From CAYOYK01 sp964408185 (GTDB lineage Bacteria; Bacillota; Clostridia; Christensenellales; Aristaeellaceae), in assembly GCA_964408185.1 (NCBI GenBank), contig CAYOYK010000021.1, positions 1 to 44,218 of the forward strand: DNA of 44,218 bases, written 5' to 3'. Positions 24,428 through 32,242 of this stretch are shown here, one piece after another. The translations under genes and the position numbers were made by a program. The notes under the pieces were generated by a model. The model made no database searches and was not told where the DNA came from. It was given only the letters and a program-made list of their open reading frames with translations. Numbering within the stretch: position 1 is the first letter of the stretch; the number at the start of each line of letters is the position of its first letter.

Positions 24428-25054
24428 TTACGCGAGCGCGTCAAACGCGCGGATCCACTCGCGCGCGATCAGCTGATGTCCGGCGGGCGTGGGGTGGACC
24501 CCGTCCGCCAGCCAGTAATCGGCGGGGCAGAGCTTGCAGGCCTCGTCAAACACCGTTTGCAGGGGCACGAACGTCTGCCCGTAGGCCTCCGCGACCCGCT
24601 TGGTAACAGCGGCGCGAGAGGCCGTTTCTGTTGAGAAAATACCCCATTTTGCCTCCGTGACGGCGCCGCGCAGCACAAAGGGCTCCAGCAGCATCAGCCG
24701 AATGCCGGGCAGGCGCTCCAGCGTCTCCTCCGTCAGCGTTCGATAGATGTGCTCAAAGCGCTTCGCGTCCACGCCGTTTTGAAAATCCACCTCATGCCAT
24801 ACATCGTTGATGCCGACCAGCAGGCTCAGCACGTCGGGTGAGAGGTTCCAGCCGTCGGCCTTGATGCGCGCGTAGATATCCACAATGCGGTTGCCGGAGA
24901 CGGCGCGGTTGATCAACTCGTGCCTGCCGGGGTCGCGCAGGCCGAGCGCCCCGGAGATCAGCATCGCGTAGCCCTGCCCGATGGACGTCATGCTGCCCAT
25001 CTCTGTGCTGCGTCCCGCGTCGGTGATGGAATCACCTTGAAAAAGGATTTTCAT
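24428..25054 (-). CDS. SGNH/GDSL-family esterase
   Basis: A 208-residue cytoplasmic hydrolase with no signal peptide. All four SGNH blocks are visible: the nucleophile Ser in FQGDSIT (block I), Gly in VSGNRIVD (II), Asn in VGINDVW (III), and the Asp-x-x-His pair in DGVHPT (V). The family includes rhamnogalacturonan and xylan acetyl esterases. Beside the beta-helix enzyme and GH65 phosphorylase, removal of acetyl groups from imported plant oligosaccharides is plausible. GGAGG is seven bases before the ATG. It is convergent with the second sugar operon and has its own promoter. Confidence 0.88.
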   Translation of the reverse strand: MKILFQGDSITDAGRSTEMGSMTSIGQGYAMLISGALGLRDPGRHELINRAVSGNRIVDIYARIKADGWNLSPDVLSLLVGINDVWHEVDFQNGVDAKRFEHIYRTLTEETLERLPGIRLMLLEPFVLRGAVTEAKWGIFSTETASRAAVTKRVAEAYGQTFVPLQTVFDEACKLCPADYWLADGVHPTPAGHQLIAREWIRAFDALA

Positions 25055-25087
25055 GTCATAGCCTCCATATGGAATTGTGATGATCCT

Positions 25088-25116
25088 ATTTTACAGGAAA
25101 TTCCGCTCAGGCGCAA
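25088..25116 (-). promoter_or_regulatory. Promoter of the SGNH esterase gene
   Basis: On the minus strand TTGCGC (25111-25116), a 17-base spacer and TAAAAT (25088-25093), 34 bases ahead of the start codon. Confidence 0.7.
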
Positions 25117-25155
25117 CGCTTTTGCCGACTTTTGCGCCGAAAAGACGATTGCCTC

Positions 25156-25184
25156 TTGCCGTCCGGGCGAATATCGGTTATAAT
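25156..25184 (+). promoter_or_regulatory. Promoter of the SurA/PrsA-like lipoprotein gene
   Basis: TTGCCG (25156-25161), a 17-base spacer and a perfect TATAAT (25179-25184), about 43 bases before the start codon. Confidence 0.85.
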
Positions 25185-25226
25185 ACCTGGAGATACCGCA
25201 ATACTCATGGATAGGGGAGACGTAGG

Positions 25227-26588
25227 ATGCGTAAACGTGTAATTTTGGCCTTGCTGCTGGTGGCTGTTTTGGCTGTGACCGCCAGCTGCAAGCTTGTCGC
25301 CAAGGATTCGGCTGTGGACGCGGCCACCGTGATTGTTCAGGTTGGGGATACCCAGATCACCAAGGCGCAGGTGGAGGCCGAGGCCTCCAACGTGCTGTAC
25401 CAGCAGGCCTACACATACTACATGTACGGCCTTAGCTACGATACCACCGACGCGGATCACATCGCCACCGCGCGGACGACCGCCATTACCAACCTCACAC
25501 AGCAGGCCGTGATCGACCTCAAGATCAAGGAGCTGGGCCTCGCCCTTACCGACGAGGAAGCCGCCGCCGTGCAGACCCAGTTGGATACCGATTATGACGG
25601 CTACCTTGAGACGACGCGCACCAGCTATTTTGCCGACACCGAGCTGACCGGCGACGAGCTGGAAAGCGCCGTGCTGGAAAAGGCCGAATCGACCTATGGC
25701 GCCAAGGACGCGCTGCTGGCCGTCCGCACCGCCACCGCCATTGAGAAAAAGCTCAAGGATCAGACCGTCGCGGATGTCACCGTCACGGACGAGGAAATTG
25801 AAACCCAGTACAACACGAGCGTGAGCAACGCCATGGCGTCCTACGCGAACAATCTCACCTACTACGCCAATGATATCAACCAAGGCGCCACCATCTACTA
25901 CAAGCCCGAAGGATACCGCTTTGTCAAGAACCTGCTCATCGCCTTCACCGACGAGGAAAAGCAGGCGATCACCGACAAAACGACCGCGCTGACCGACGCG
26001 CAGACCCAGCTGGAGAGCATCAACACCGCCATAGCCGAGCTGCCGGAGGATCCCGCGGCCGATACCGAGGATCAGGCCACGAGCCGCGCTTCTCTGGCCG
26101 AGCAAAAGGCGACGCTTGAGCAGCAGGTGACCGATTATACCGCCGAGCTTGATAAGCTGAAGGCCGACGCGGTCGCCAACGCGCAGCCCACGGTGGACGC
26201 CGTACAAGCCGCGCTGGCCGCCGGCGACGATTTTGACGCTGTGCTGACGCAGTACGGTCAGGACGAGGGCATGAAGGTCTCCCCCGCCAAGGAAGAGGGC
26301 TACCTGATCTGTGCCGGAAACACCACCTTCGCGACCGAGTTCTCCGACGCCGCGTTGGCGCTTGCCAAGGTGGGCGACGTGTCCGCGCCCGTGCAGACCA
26401 TATACGGTATTCACCTCATCCAGTACGCTGGCGACGTGGAGCCGGGCGCTGTGCCGCTGGCCGACCTGCGCGATACGCTTCAAGCCTCCTTGCTGACCAG
26501 CAAGCAAAACTCCGCTTACACAGCCGCTGTGGAGAGCTGGGTGAACGAGGCTGGCGTAAAGACCTATGCCGATCGCATGAACCAATAG
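25227..26588 (+). CDS. SurA/PrsA-like foldase lipoprotein with interrupted parvulin domain
   Basis: A 453-residue lipoprotein that probably helps exported proteins fold outside the membrane. The signal peptide ends in the lipobox VTASC with C21 as lipid anchor. A SurA-type N-terminal domain starts with VIVQVGDTQITKAQVE (residues 35-50). The parvulin domain is split: its first strand is YRFVKNLLIAF (230-240) and the rest starts at about 323 (AVQAALAAGDDFDAVLTQYG) and ends GDVSAPVQTIYGIHLIQY (383-400). The 241-320 insert is a predicted helical hairpin with a PEDPAADTEDQ turn. GGGGAG precedes the ATG. It stands alone between its own promoter and a strong stem-loop. Confidence 0.85.
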   Translation: MRKRVILALLLVAVLAVTASCKLVAKDSAVDAATVIVQVGDTQITKAQVEAEASNVLYQQAYTYYMYGLSYDTTDADHIATARTTAITNLTQQAVIDLKIKELGLALTDEEAAAVQTQLDTDYDGYLETTRTSYFADTELTGDELESAVLEKAESTYGAKDALLAVRTATAIEKKLKDQTVADVTVTDEEIETQYNTSVSNAMASYANNLTYYANDINQGATIYYKPEGYRFVKNLLIAFTDEEKQAITDKTTALTDAQTQLESINTAIAELPEDPAADTEDQATSRASLAEQKATLEQQVTDYTAELDKLKADAVANAQPTVDAVQAALAAGDDFDAVLTQYGQDEGMKVSPAKEEGYLICAGNTTFATEFSDAALALAKVGDVSAPVQTIYGIHLIQYAGDVEPGAVPLADLRDTLQASLLTSKQNSAYTAAVESWVNEAGVKTYADRMNQ

Positions 26589-26608
26589 CATAACGCGGGT
26601 TTACCGCA

Positions 26609-26641
26609 GCAAAGCGTCGGAGCGAGTCTCCGGCGCTTTGC
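26609..26641 (+). terminator. Strong stem-loop after the foldase gene
   Basis: A 14-base stem, GCAAAGCGTCGGAG with CTCCGGCGCTTTGC (one T-G pair), around a CGAGT loop. No T-run follows, so it is terminator-like by position and strength only. Confidence 0.65.
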
Positions 26642-26667
26642 CATGTCCGGGCAAGCGCCGCATGGAT

Positions 26668-26696
26668 TTGCCAACCCATCGCGCATATGCTACAAT
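26668..26696 (+). promoter_or_regulatory. Promoter of the phosphoesterase-hydratase operon
   Basis: TTGCCA (26668-26673), a 17-base spacer and TACAAT (26691-26696), about 28 bases before the TTG start of the phosphoesterase. Confidence 0.8.
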
Positions 26697-26724
26697 ACCG
26701 TATCAAGGCAAGGGAGGCACCTAA

Positions 26725-27432
26725 TTGCGCAAACTCACCGAGTACCCGTGGCCCGTCGAGCGCCTGACAAGCCCCGTGGACCTGCTTGTCGTCAGCGACC
26801 TGCACGACGCGCCGTTTGAAGACCTGTTCGCTTTCTATCCAAAGGCGCAGGCCGTGCTGGCTCCGGGCGATATCGTCAACCGCTACGCCCAGAGCGACAG
26901 CAACGGGCTGGCCTTCCTGCGCGAGTCCGCCAAGCGCCTGCCCACGTTTTTCTCGTTTGGAAACCACGAGTACAGGCTGGATACCTTCGCGGAGTTTTTG
27001 CGCGAGGCCGAGGCCACGGGCGCGACGATCCTGCATAACCGATATGTGCGCTTTGGCGAGCTGGCCATCGGCGGCTGGTATCGGCCGATTGGCAGCGCGG
27101 CGGAGCAAAAGCCGGATTTTCTGCCGGAGTTGGAGGCTGATCCGGGCTGCCGCATCCTGATGTGCCACAAGCCGGAGGATTACATCCGGCGCCTGTCGCA
27201 CGCCAAGGTGGAGCTGGTGGTGGGCGGGCACGCTCACGGCGGGCAGATACGCATCTTTGGCCGCGGCCTGTACGCGCCGGGGCAGGGGATCTTTCCTCGA
27301 TATACGCGCGGCCCGGTAGGGGAGAGGATGCTCGTCAGCACGGGGGCCAGCAACGTGGTGCCCGTGCCGCGCTTGGGCAACCCCTGCGAGGCGATGCTCG
27401 TTCATCTGATTCCGAAGGAGGCGCAAGCATGA
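26725..27432 (+). CDS. Calcineurin-like metallophosphoesterase (YkuE-type)
   Basis: A 235-residue cytoplasmic protein. The metal-binding blocks of the superfamily are in order: VVSDLHDA, APGDIVN, SFGNHEY, MCHKPE and GGHAHGGQ. The IFPRYTRGPVG segment near the end is typical of YkuE-like members. It would hydrolyse a phosphoester, but the substrate is not evident. No transmembrane segment is present. The start is TTG with GGAGG upstream. Its TGA overlaps the ATG of the hydratase alpha gene, so the three genes form one operon. Confidence 0.85.
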   Translation: MRKLTEYPWPVERLTSPVDLLVVSDLHDAPFEDLFAFYPKAQAVLAPGDIVNRYAQSDSNGLAFLRESAKRLPTFFSFGNHEYRLDTFAEFLREAEATGATILHNRYVRFGELAIGGWYRPIGSAAEQKPDFLPELEADPGCRILMCHKPEDYIRRLSHAKVELVVGGHAHGGQIRIFGRGLYAPGQGIFPRYTRGPVGERMLVSTGASNVVPVPRLGNPCEAMLVHLIPKEAQA

Positions 27433-28277
27433 CCCTGCGGGAAATTCACGCCGAGGAGATTGCGGCCTGCGTGGCGAGGCTCTGTATACAGGCCAACACG
27501 GCGCTGCCGGAGGATATCGGCGCGCTGCTGGACGCGGCCCGCGACCGCGAGCCGTACAAGCCCGCCAAGGAGAGCCTCGGCCTGATTTGCGAGAACGCGC
27601 GTATCGCCCGCGACCGCCCCGCGCCGATTTGTCAGGATACGGGCATGGCGATCGTGTACGCCGAGCTGGGGCAGGACGCGCATATCGTCGGCGGGCTGCT
27701 GACCGACGCGATCAACGCGGGCGTGGCGCGCGGCTATACGGACGGCTACCTGCGCAAGAGTGTGGTGGGCGACCCGCTGCGGCGCAAAAACACCGGGGAC
27801 AACACGCCGGCGGTCGTTCATATCAAGCTGGTCGCGGGGGACGGCCTGCGCCTGACGGTCGCGCCCAAGGGCTTTGGCAGCGAAAACATGAGCCGCCTCG
27901 CCATGCTCACCCCCGCGCAGGGCGTGGAGGGCGTAAAGGATTTTGTGGTGGAGACCGCTCGCGTTGCGGGCGCGAATCCCTGCCCGCCGATGGTGCTGGG
28001 CGTGGGGCTCGGCGGCGATTTTGAGCAGGTGGCGGCGCTGGCCAAGGAGGCGCTCGTCGAGCCCCGCGAGGGCCCGCATCCGGACGCGTTTTACGCCGCG
28101 CTGGAGGACGAGCTGCTGGCCCGCGTCAACGCGCTGGGCATCGGCCCGCAGGGCTACGGCGGCCTGACGACCGCGCTGCGCGTGCGCGTCAAGGCCGCGC
28201 CGACGCATATTGCGGGCCTGCCCGTCGCGGTCAGCGTGGGCTGCCACGTCACCCGTCACGCAACCGAGACGATGTAA
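27429..28277 (+). CDS. Class I Fe-S hydro-lyase alpha subunit (fumarase/tartrate dehydratase)
   Basis: A 282-residue subunit that carries the [4Fe-4S] cluster of a two-subunit class I hydratase. The three cluster cysteines are C68 (APICQDTG), C185 (ANPCPPM) and C272 (SVGCHVTRHA). Length fits the split bacterial or archaeal form rather than the fused FumA/FumB of E. coli. The likely reaction is fumarate to malate; L(+)-tartrate dehydration is the alternative. The start overlaps the phosphoesterase stop (ATGA). The beta subunit follows 12 bases after the stop. Confidence 0.92.
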   Translation: MTLREIHAEEIAACVARLCIQANTALPEDIGALLDAARDREPYKPAKESLGLICENARIARDRPAPICQDTGMAIVYAELGQDAHIVGGLLTDAINAGVARGYTDGYLRKSVVGDPLRRKNTGDNTPAVVHIKLVAGDGLRLTVAPKGFGSENMSRLAMLTPAQGVEGVKDFVVETARVAGANPCPPMVLGVGLGGDFEQVAALAKEALVEPREGPHPDAFYAALEDELLARVNALGIGPQGYGGLTTALRVRVKAAPTHIAGLPVAVSVGCHVTRHATETM

Positions 28278-28289
28278 GGAGGCCAAGCC

Positions 28290-28850
28290 ATGCCCATCCC
28301 GATTTCCGCTCCGTTTGCAAAGCGCGCGTTGGCGTGCCTTCGTGCGGGCGACAGCGTGCTGCTCTCCGGCGTGATCTACACCGCGCGGGACGCGGCGCAC
28401 GCGCGCTTCGCACAGGCGCTGGCAGAGGGTCGGCCTCTGCCCGTCGATCTGCGCGGCCAGACGATCTTCTATGCCGGGCCCACCCCGCCGCCGCTCGGTC
28501 AGCCGACGGGTTCCATCGGCCCGACCACCTCGGCGCGCATGGATCCATACACCCCGACAATGCTTCGCTACGGCGTGACGGCGCTGATCGGCAAGGGTCA
28601 GCGCGACGGCGCGACGCGCGAGGCCATAGCGCAAAGCAGCGCGGTATACTTTACGGCCATCGGCGGCTGCGCGGCCTACATGGCCGCCTGCGTGCAAAGC
28701 TGCGAGGTCGTGGCGTATGACGACCTCGGCCCTGAGTCCGTCAAGCGCCTTGTTGTAAAGGATATGCCGCTCACCGTAGCCATCGACGCGACCGGCGCGG
28801 ACTACTACGAGCTGGCGCGGCAGGCATATCTGGATACGCTCGCGCGCTGA
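28290..28850 (+). CDS. Class I Fe-S hydro-lyase beta subunit (fumarase/tartrate dehydratase)
   Basis: A 186-residue partner of the alpha subunit. Family hallmarks are LLSGVIYTARDAAHARF, YAGPTPPPLGQPTGSIGPTTSARMD (short runs GPTTS and RMD are the substrate-site segments) and GKGQ near residue 105. With the upstream gene it forms the complete enzyme of the reductive or oxidative branch linking fumarate and malate. GGAGG lies before the ATG. Confidence 0.92.
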   Translation: MPIPISAPFAKRALACLRAGDSVLLSGVIYTARDAAHARFAQALAEGRPLPVDLRGQTIFYAGPTPPPLGQPTGSIGPTTSARMDPYTPTMLRYGVTALIGKGQRDGATREAIAQSSAVYFTAIGGCAAYMAACVQSCEVVAYDDLGPESVKRLVVKDMPLTVAIDATGADYYELARQAYLDTLAR

Positions 28851-29163
28851 CAAACGGCGACAATACGGAAGAAGCGACGGTCGTGCGGGCGGGATCATAT
28901 GCCGCGATCGAACCAGCGATGTCATTTTCGCGCTTTGACGCCGAGCCGCTTTTGGCGTGACCGCACGCAGACGCAATCAGATCCCTGCGGTTTGCGCCGC
29001 GAGGAGCTTTTCCATCGACAATAAGGCGATGACCCGCAAAGCCGGGAAGAGCCGCATGGGCGCATCCGTCACAAATGCGATTTCTTCCTACGCTTGCAAC
29101 TTTTTCAATATCTGATATAATAGCCCCGTATCCCCATTCATTAACGCAAGCAAAGAGGAGCAT
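28851..29163. other. Intergenic stretch with promoter only at its right end
   Basis: No reading frame or RNA gene is convincing here. A small GCGTG/CACGC stem sits near 28960. The right end contains the cyclophilin promoter. I see nothing else. Confidence 0.5.
29094..29121 (+). promoter_or_regulatory. Promoter of the cyclophilin gene
   Basis: TTGCAA (29094-29099), a 16-base spacer and a perfect TATAAT (29116-29121). Confidence 0.8.
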
Positions 29164-29169
29164 TTGAAT

Positions 29170-29691
29170 ATGGAACAGAATCATCCGACCTTTGAGATCA
29201 CCATGGCAAACGGCGGCGTGATGAGCGGCGAGCTGTACCCGGAGTATGCCCCGCAGTCCGTCGGCAACTTTATCGCGCTGGCAAACAGCGGCTTCTATGA
29301 CGGCCTGATCTTCCACCGCTGCATCCCCGGCTTTATGATTCAGGGCGGCGATCCCAACGGCGTCGGCACCGGCGGGCCGGGCTACTGCATCCGCGGCGAG
29401 TTTGCCCAAAACGGCGTAAACAACCCGCTCAAGCACACGTACGGCGTGCTCAGCATGGCCCGCAGCATGATGAAGGACTCCGCCGGCTCGCAGTTCTTTG
29501 TGATGACCAGCGACAGCCCGCATCTGGACGGAGCGTACGCCGCCTTTGGCAAGGTGCTGAGCGGCATGGACGTCGCGGACGCGATTGTCGCGCAAAAACG
29601 CGACCGTAACGACAAGCCGCTCGAACCGCAGGTCATCAAGTCCATCCGTGTATCCACGGGCGGCGTTGACTATCCGTTTGAGCAGATGTAA
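29170..29691 (+). CDS. Cyclophilin-type peptidyl-prolyl cis-trans isomerase
   Basis: A 173-residue cytoplasmic isomerase that speeds cis-trans change at proline. The active-site pattern FHRCIPGFMIQGGDP, LSMARSMMKDSAGSQFFV and LDGAYAAFGKV is that of bacterial cyclophilins; the Trp that binds cyclosporin in human CypA is not conserved. GAGGAG favours ATG 29170, at about nine bases, over the TTG two codons earlier. It is a single-gene unit with its own promoter and terminator. Confidence 0.93.
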   Translation: MEQNHPTFEITMANGGVMSGELYPEYAPQSVGNFIALANSGFYDGLIFHRCIPGFMIQGGDPNGVGTGGPGYCIRGEFAQNGVNNPLKHTYGVLSMARSMMKDSAGSQFFVMTSDSPHLDGAYAAFGKVLSGMDVADAIVAQKRDRNDKPLEPQVIKSIRVSTGGVDYPFEQM

Positions 29692-29709
29692 TTCCATGTC
29701 AATCAATGG

Positions 29710-29740
29710 GCGCGGCCGATAGGGTCGCGCTCTTTGTGTT
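29710..29740 (+). terminator. Terminator of the cyclophilin gene
   Basis: Stem GCGCGGCC with GGTCGCGC-type arm (one G-T pair) around GATA, followed by TCTTTGTGTT. Confidence 0.75.
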
Positions 29741-29744
29741 GCTA

Positions 29745-29773
29745 TTGCGGCATTTACCGCAATGCGGTATAAT
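29745..29773 (+). promoter_or_regulatory. Promoter of the U32-mutS2 gene run
   Basis: TTGCGG (29745-29750), a 17-base spacer and a perfect TATAAT (29768-29773). It may drive the whole run of same-strand genes from the U32 gene to shikimate kinase. Confidence 0.8.
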
Positions 29774-29799
29774 AGGGCATCCAATCAGAGAAGGGTCGG

Positions 29800-32202
29800 T
29801 TGTTTCGCGTGCAAAGCCATGCCCGCTGCATCCCTGAGCTGCTAAGCCCCGCCGGGAGCGCGGAAGCGCTGCGCGCCGCTGTTTGCGAGGGCGCGAATGC
29901 GGTCTATTTGGGCTATCAGCGGTTTGGCGCGCGCGCCGAGGCCGTCAATTTTGACGACGAAGCCCTCGAGCGGGCCGTCGCCTACACGCATCTGCACCAT
30001 GTGCGCGTCCATGTTACGGTGAACACGCTGCTCAAGCCCGCCGAGGTGGAGCAAGTTTACGAGGCCCTGCGGGTGATTGCGCTGTGCAAGACGGACGCGA
30101 TCATCGTGCAGGATCTGGCCGTGGCGCGGCTGGCGCGCGAGTGCTTTCCAACGCTGACGCTGCACGCCAGCACGCAGATGGCCCTGCACACGCCCGACGG
30201 CGCGGATTTTGCACGCCGCCACGGGTTTTCCCGCGTGGTGCTGGCGCGCGAGTGCGATTTGGCTACTGTGCGCGCGGTGGCGGCTACGGGGATGGAGACC
30301 GAGGTCTTTGTGCATGGCGCACTTTGTTCGGGCGTGAGCGGACAATGCCTGATGAGCAGCATGGCGGGCGGGCGGAGCGGTAATCGCGGCCGATGCGCGC
30401 AGCCCTGCCGCCAAAGCGTCACGCTTCAGGGAGAGACGGCGGCGTTCCTGTCCATGCGGGACTTGTGCCTGCGCGACCGTCTGCCGGAGCTGGCATCGGC
30501 GGGGGTGGCCTCGCTCAAAATCGAGGGGCGGCTCAAGCGGCCGGAATACGTGGCGGTTGTTACGCGGGCGTACCGCAAGGCGCTGGACGCGCTGGCAAGC
30601 GGCTCCTTTGAGCCGGCCGCCGAGGCGGAACGGAACGAGCTGCTGCAAATCTTTCAGCGCGGCGGCTTTACGCAGGGGCATCTCTTCGGCGCGGAGGACG
30701 CGGCGCTGGTCTGCCCGGAGCGCATCAATCACGGCGGCGTGGCGCTGGGCGCGGTGCGCGCCGTACGCGGGCCGCTGGCCGAGGTGGCCCTGACGGCCGA
30801 CCTGCACAACGACGACAGCGTGCAGATTCGCGGCCGGAGCGACGTGGAGCTGCGCTACGCCGGGCCCGATCGTCCTTCCGGCGAGACGGCGCTCCTGCGC
30901 CTGCGCGAGCCGGGAATCGTCCGCGCCGGGGACGCGGCCTACAAGCTGGCCGACGCGCTTCAGCTCGCGGACGCGGCGCGGCTGACCGAGCCGCCCATCC
31001 CTGTTCGCATGCGGGCGGAGCTTCTCGTGGGGCAGCCCGCGCTGCTGACGGCAACGGACGGCGAGACGCGCATCACCGTGTCCGGCGAGGTCGCGCAAGC
31101 GCCGAGAACGCGCGCCTGCACGGAGGATGAGCTGCGCAGGCAGCTATCCAAGCTGGGCGATACGCCCTTCGCCTTGCAATCGCTCGATGTGAACGCGGAC
31201 GATGTGTTCCTGCCCGTGTCGGCGCTGAACGCTCTGCGGCGGGACGCGCTGGCGGCGCTGAGCGAGGCGCGCGCGGATGCTTTCTTCGGCAAGCCCGTGC
31301 CGATTGAGACGCGGCCCGCGCCGTTAATCGAGATGGATACCCGAACGATATCGAGCGATTTACCAGAAACGTTCGGATTACTGGCAACCTCCCCGGACGC
31401 GGCCCTTGCCGCAGATCTGCTTGCGGCGGGCGCGACGGCCTTTGCCTTTGCACCTGAGGACATGCGGGCCGACGCGCTCGCGCCGCTGCTGGATCAGCTT
31501 CCCGACGGGTGCTGGCTCCAGCTTCCGGCCTTTCTCCCGCAGGCTGATCTGGATGCGCTCCTGCCTCTGCTGGAGGCGCGCAAGGCCTCGCTGGCCGGGG
31601 TGATACTGGGCAGCGTTGGGCAGCTTGGCACGCGCTTTCCCATCCCCGCGGCGCTGGGCGCGGGCGTGCCGGTGTGCAATCCCACAGCCTTGAGGGAGCT
31701 GCAAACGGAATCGTTCGTCTTTTGGACGCTCTGGCCGGAGTGGAGCGCGGACGAGCTGCTACCGCTGCGCGACGTCTCCAAACCCAAGCTGATCTGCGCC
31801 TACGGCCGCGAGACGCTCATGCTGCTGTGCCATTGCCCGGCGCGCGTGAGGCTGGGCCTGCGCAGCGGTCACGCGGACTGCCGCCTGTGCGACGACGGCG
31901 CTCCCGGCGCGCTGCGCGGCTGCGAGCTGACCGACCGCCGGGGCTACCGGTTCCCCCTGACGCGCACGCGCACGTCGCGGGGGTGCGTCGTCAACGTGCT
32001 GGGCGCGCTGCCGCTTGACCTGTCCGCGTACAAAGGCAAGCTGGACGCGCTGAACGCGGGCCTGTGCCTGCGCTTTACCGTGGAGAGCGCGGAGGAGCAG
32101 CTCGCGGTGACCCGGCGCTTCGCGGCGCTGCGGGCGGGTGAAAATCCGCCTCCGTCCGACGCGCCGACCACCAAGGGACTGTTTTTACGCGGCGCGCAAT
32201 AG
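29800..32202 (+). CDS. U32-family peptidase with C-terminal DUF3656-like domain
   Basis: An 800-residue cytoplasmic protein. The N-terminal U32 domain is clear (ELLSPAGSAEALRAAVCEGANAVYLG; VHGALCSGVSGQCLMSS; GRCAQPCRQ with clustered cysteines; LKIEGRLKRPEYVAVVTRAYRKALD). Length and the long C-terminal part fit the U32 plus DUF3656 group that includes E. coli RlhA, which is needed for hydroxylation of 23S rRNA C2501. Conserved cysteines near residues 170-205 may bind an Fe-S cluster. The start is uncertain: TTG 29800 with AAGGG very close, or GTG 29809. MutS2 follows after 40 bases. Confidence 0.88.
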   Translation: MFRVQSHARCIPELLSPAGSAEALRAAVCEGANAVYLGYQRFGARAEAVNFDDEALERAVAYTHLHHVRVHVTVNTLLKPAEVEQVYEALRVIALCKTDAIIVQDLAVARLARECFPTLTLHASTQMALHTPDGADFARRHGFSRVVLARECDLATVRAVAATGMETEVFVHGALCSGVSGQCLMSSMAGGRSGNRGRCAQPCRQSVTLQGETAAFLSMRDLCLRDRLPELASAGVASLKIEGRLKRPEYVAVVTRAYRKALDALASGSFEPAAEAERNELLQIFQRGGFTQGHLFGAEDAALVCPERINHGGVALGAVRAVRGPLAEVALTADLHNDDSVQIRGRSDVELRYAGPDRPSGETALLRLREPGIVRAGDAAYKLADALQLADAARLTEPPIPVRMRAELLVGQPALLTATDGETRITVSGEVAQAPRTRACTEDELRRQLSKLGDTPFALQSLDVNADDVFLPVSALNALRRDALAALSEARADAFFGKPVPIETRPAPLIEMDTRTISSDLPETFGLLATSPDAALAADLLAAGATAFAFAPEDMRADALAPLLDQLPDGCWLQLPAFLPQADLDALLPLLEARKASLAGVILGSVGQLGTRFPIPAALGAGVPVCNPTALRELQTESFVFWTLWPEWSADELLPLRDVSKPKLICAYGRETLMLLCHCPARVRLGLRSGHADCRLCDDGAPGALRGCELTDRRGYRFPLTRTRTSRGCVVNVLGALPLDLSAYKGKLDALNAGLCLRFTVESAEEQLAVTRRFAALRAGENPPPSDAPTTKGLFLRGAQ

Positions 32203-32242
32203 CCGCGTCACCACCGCATCAACCAACGACAGGAGAGATAGC

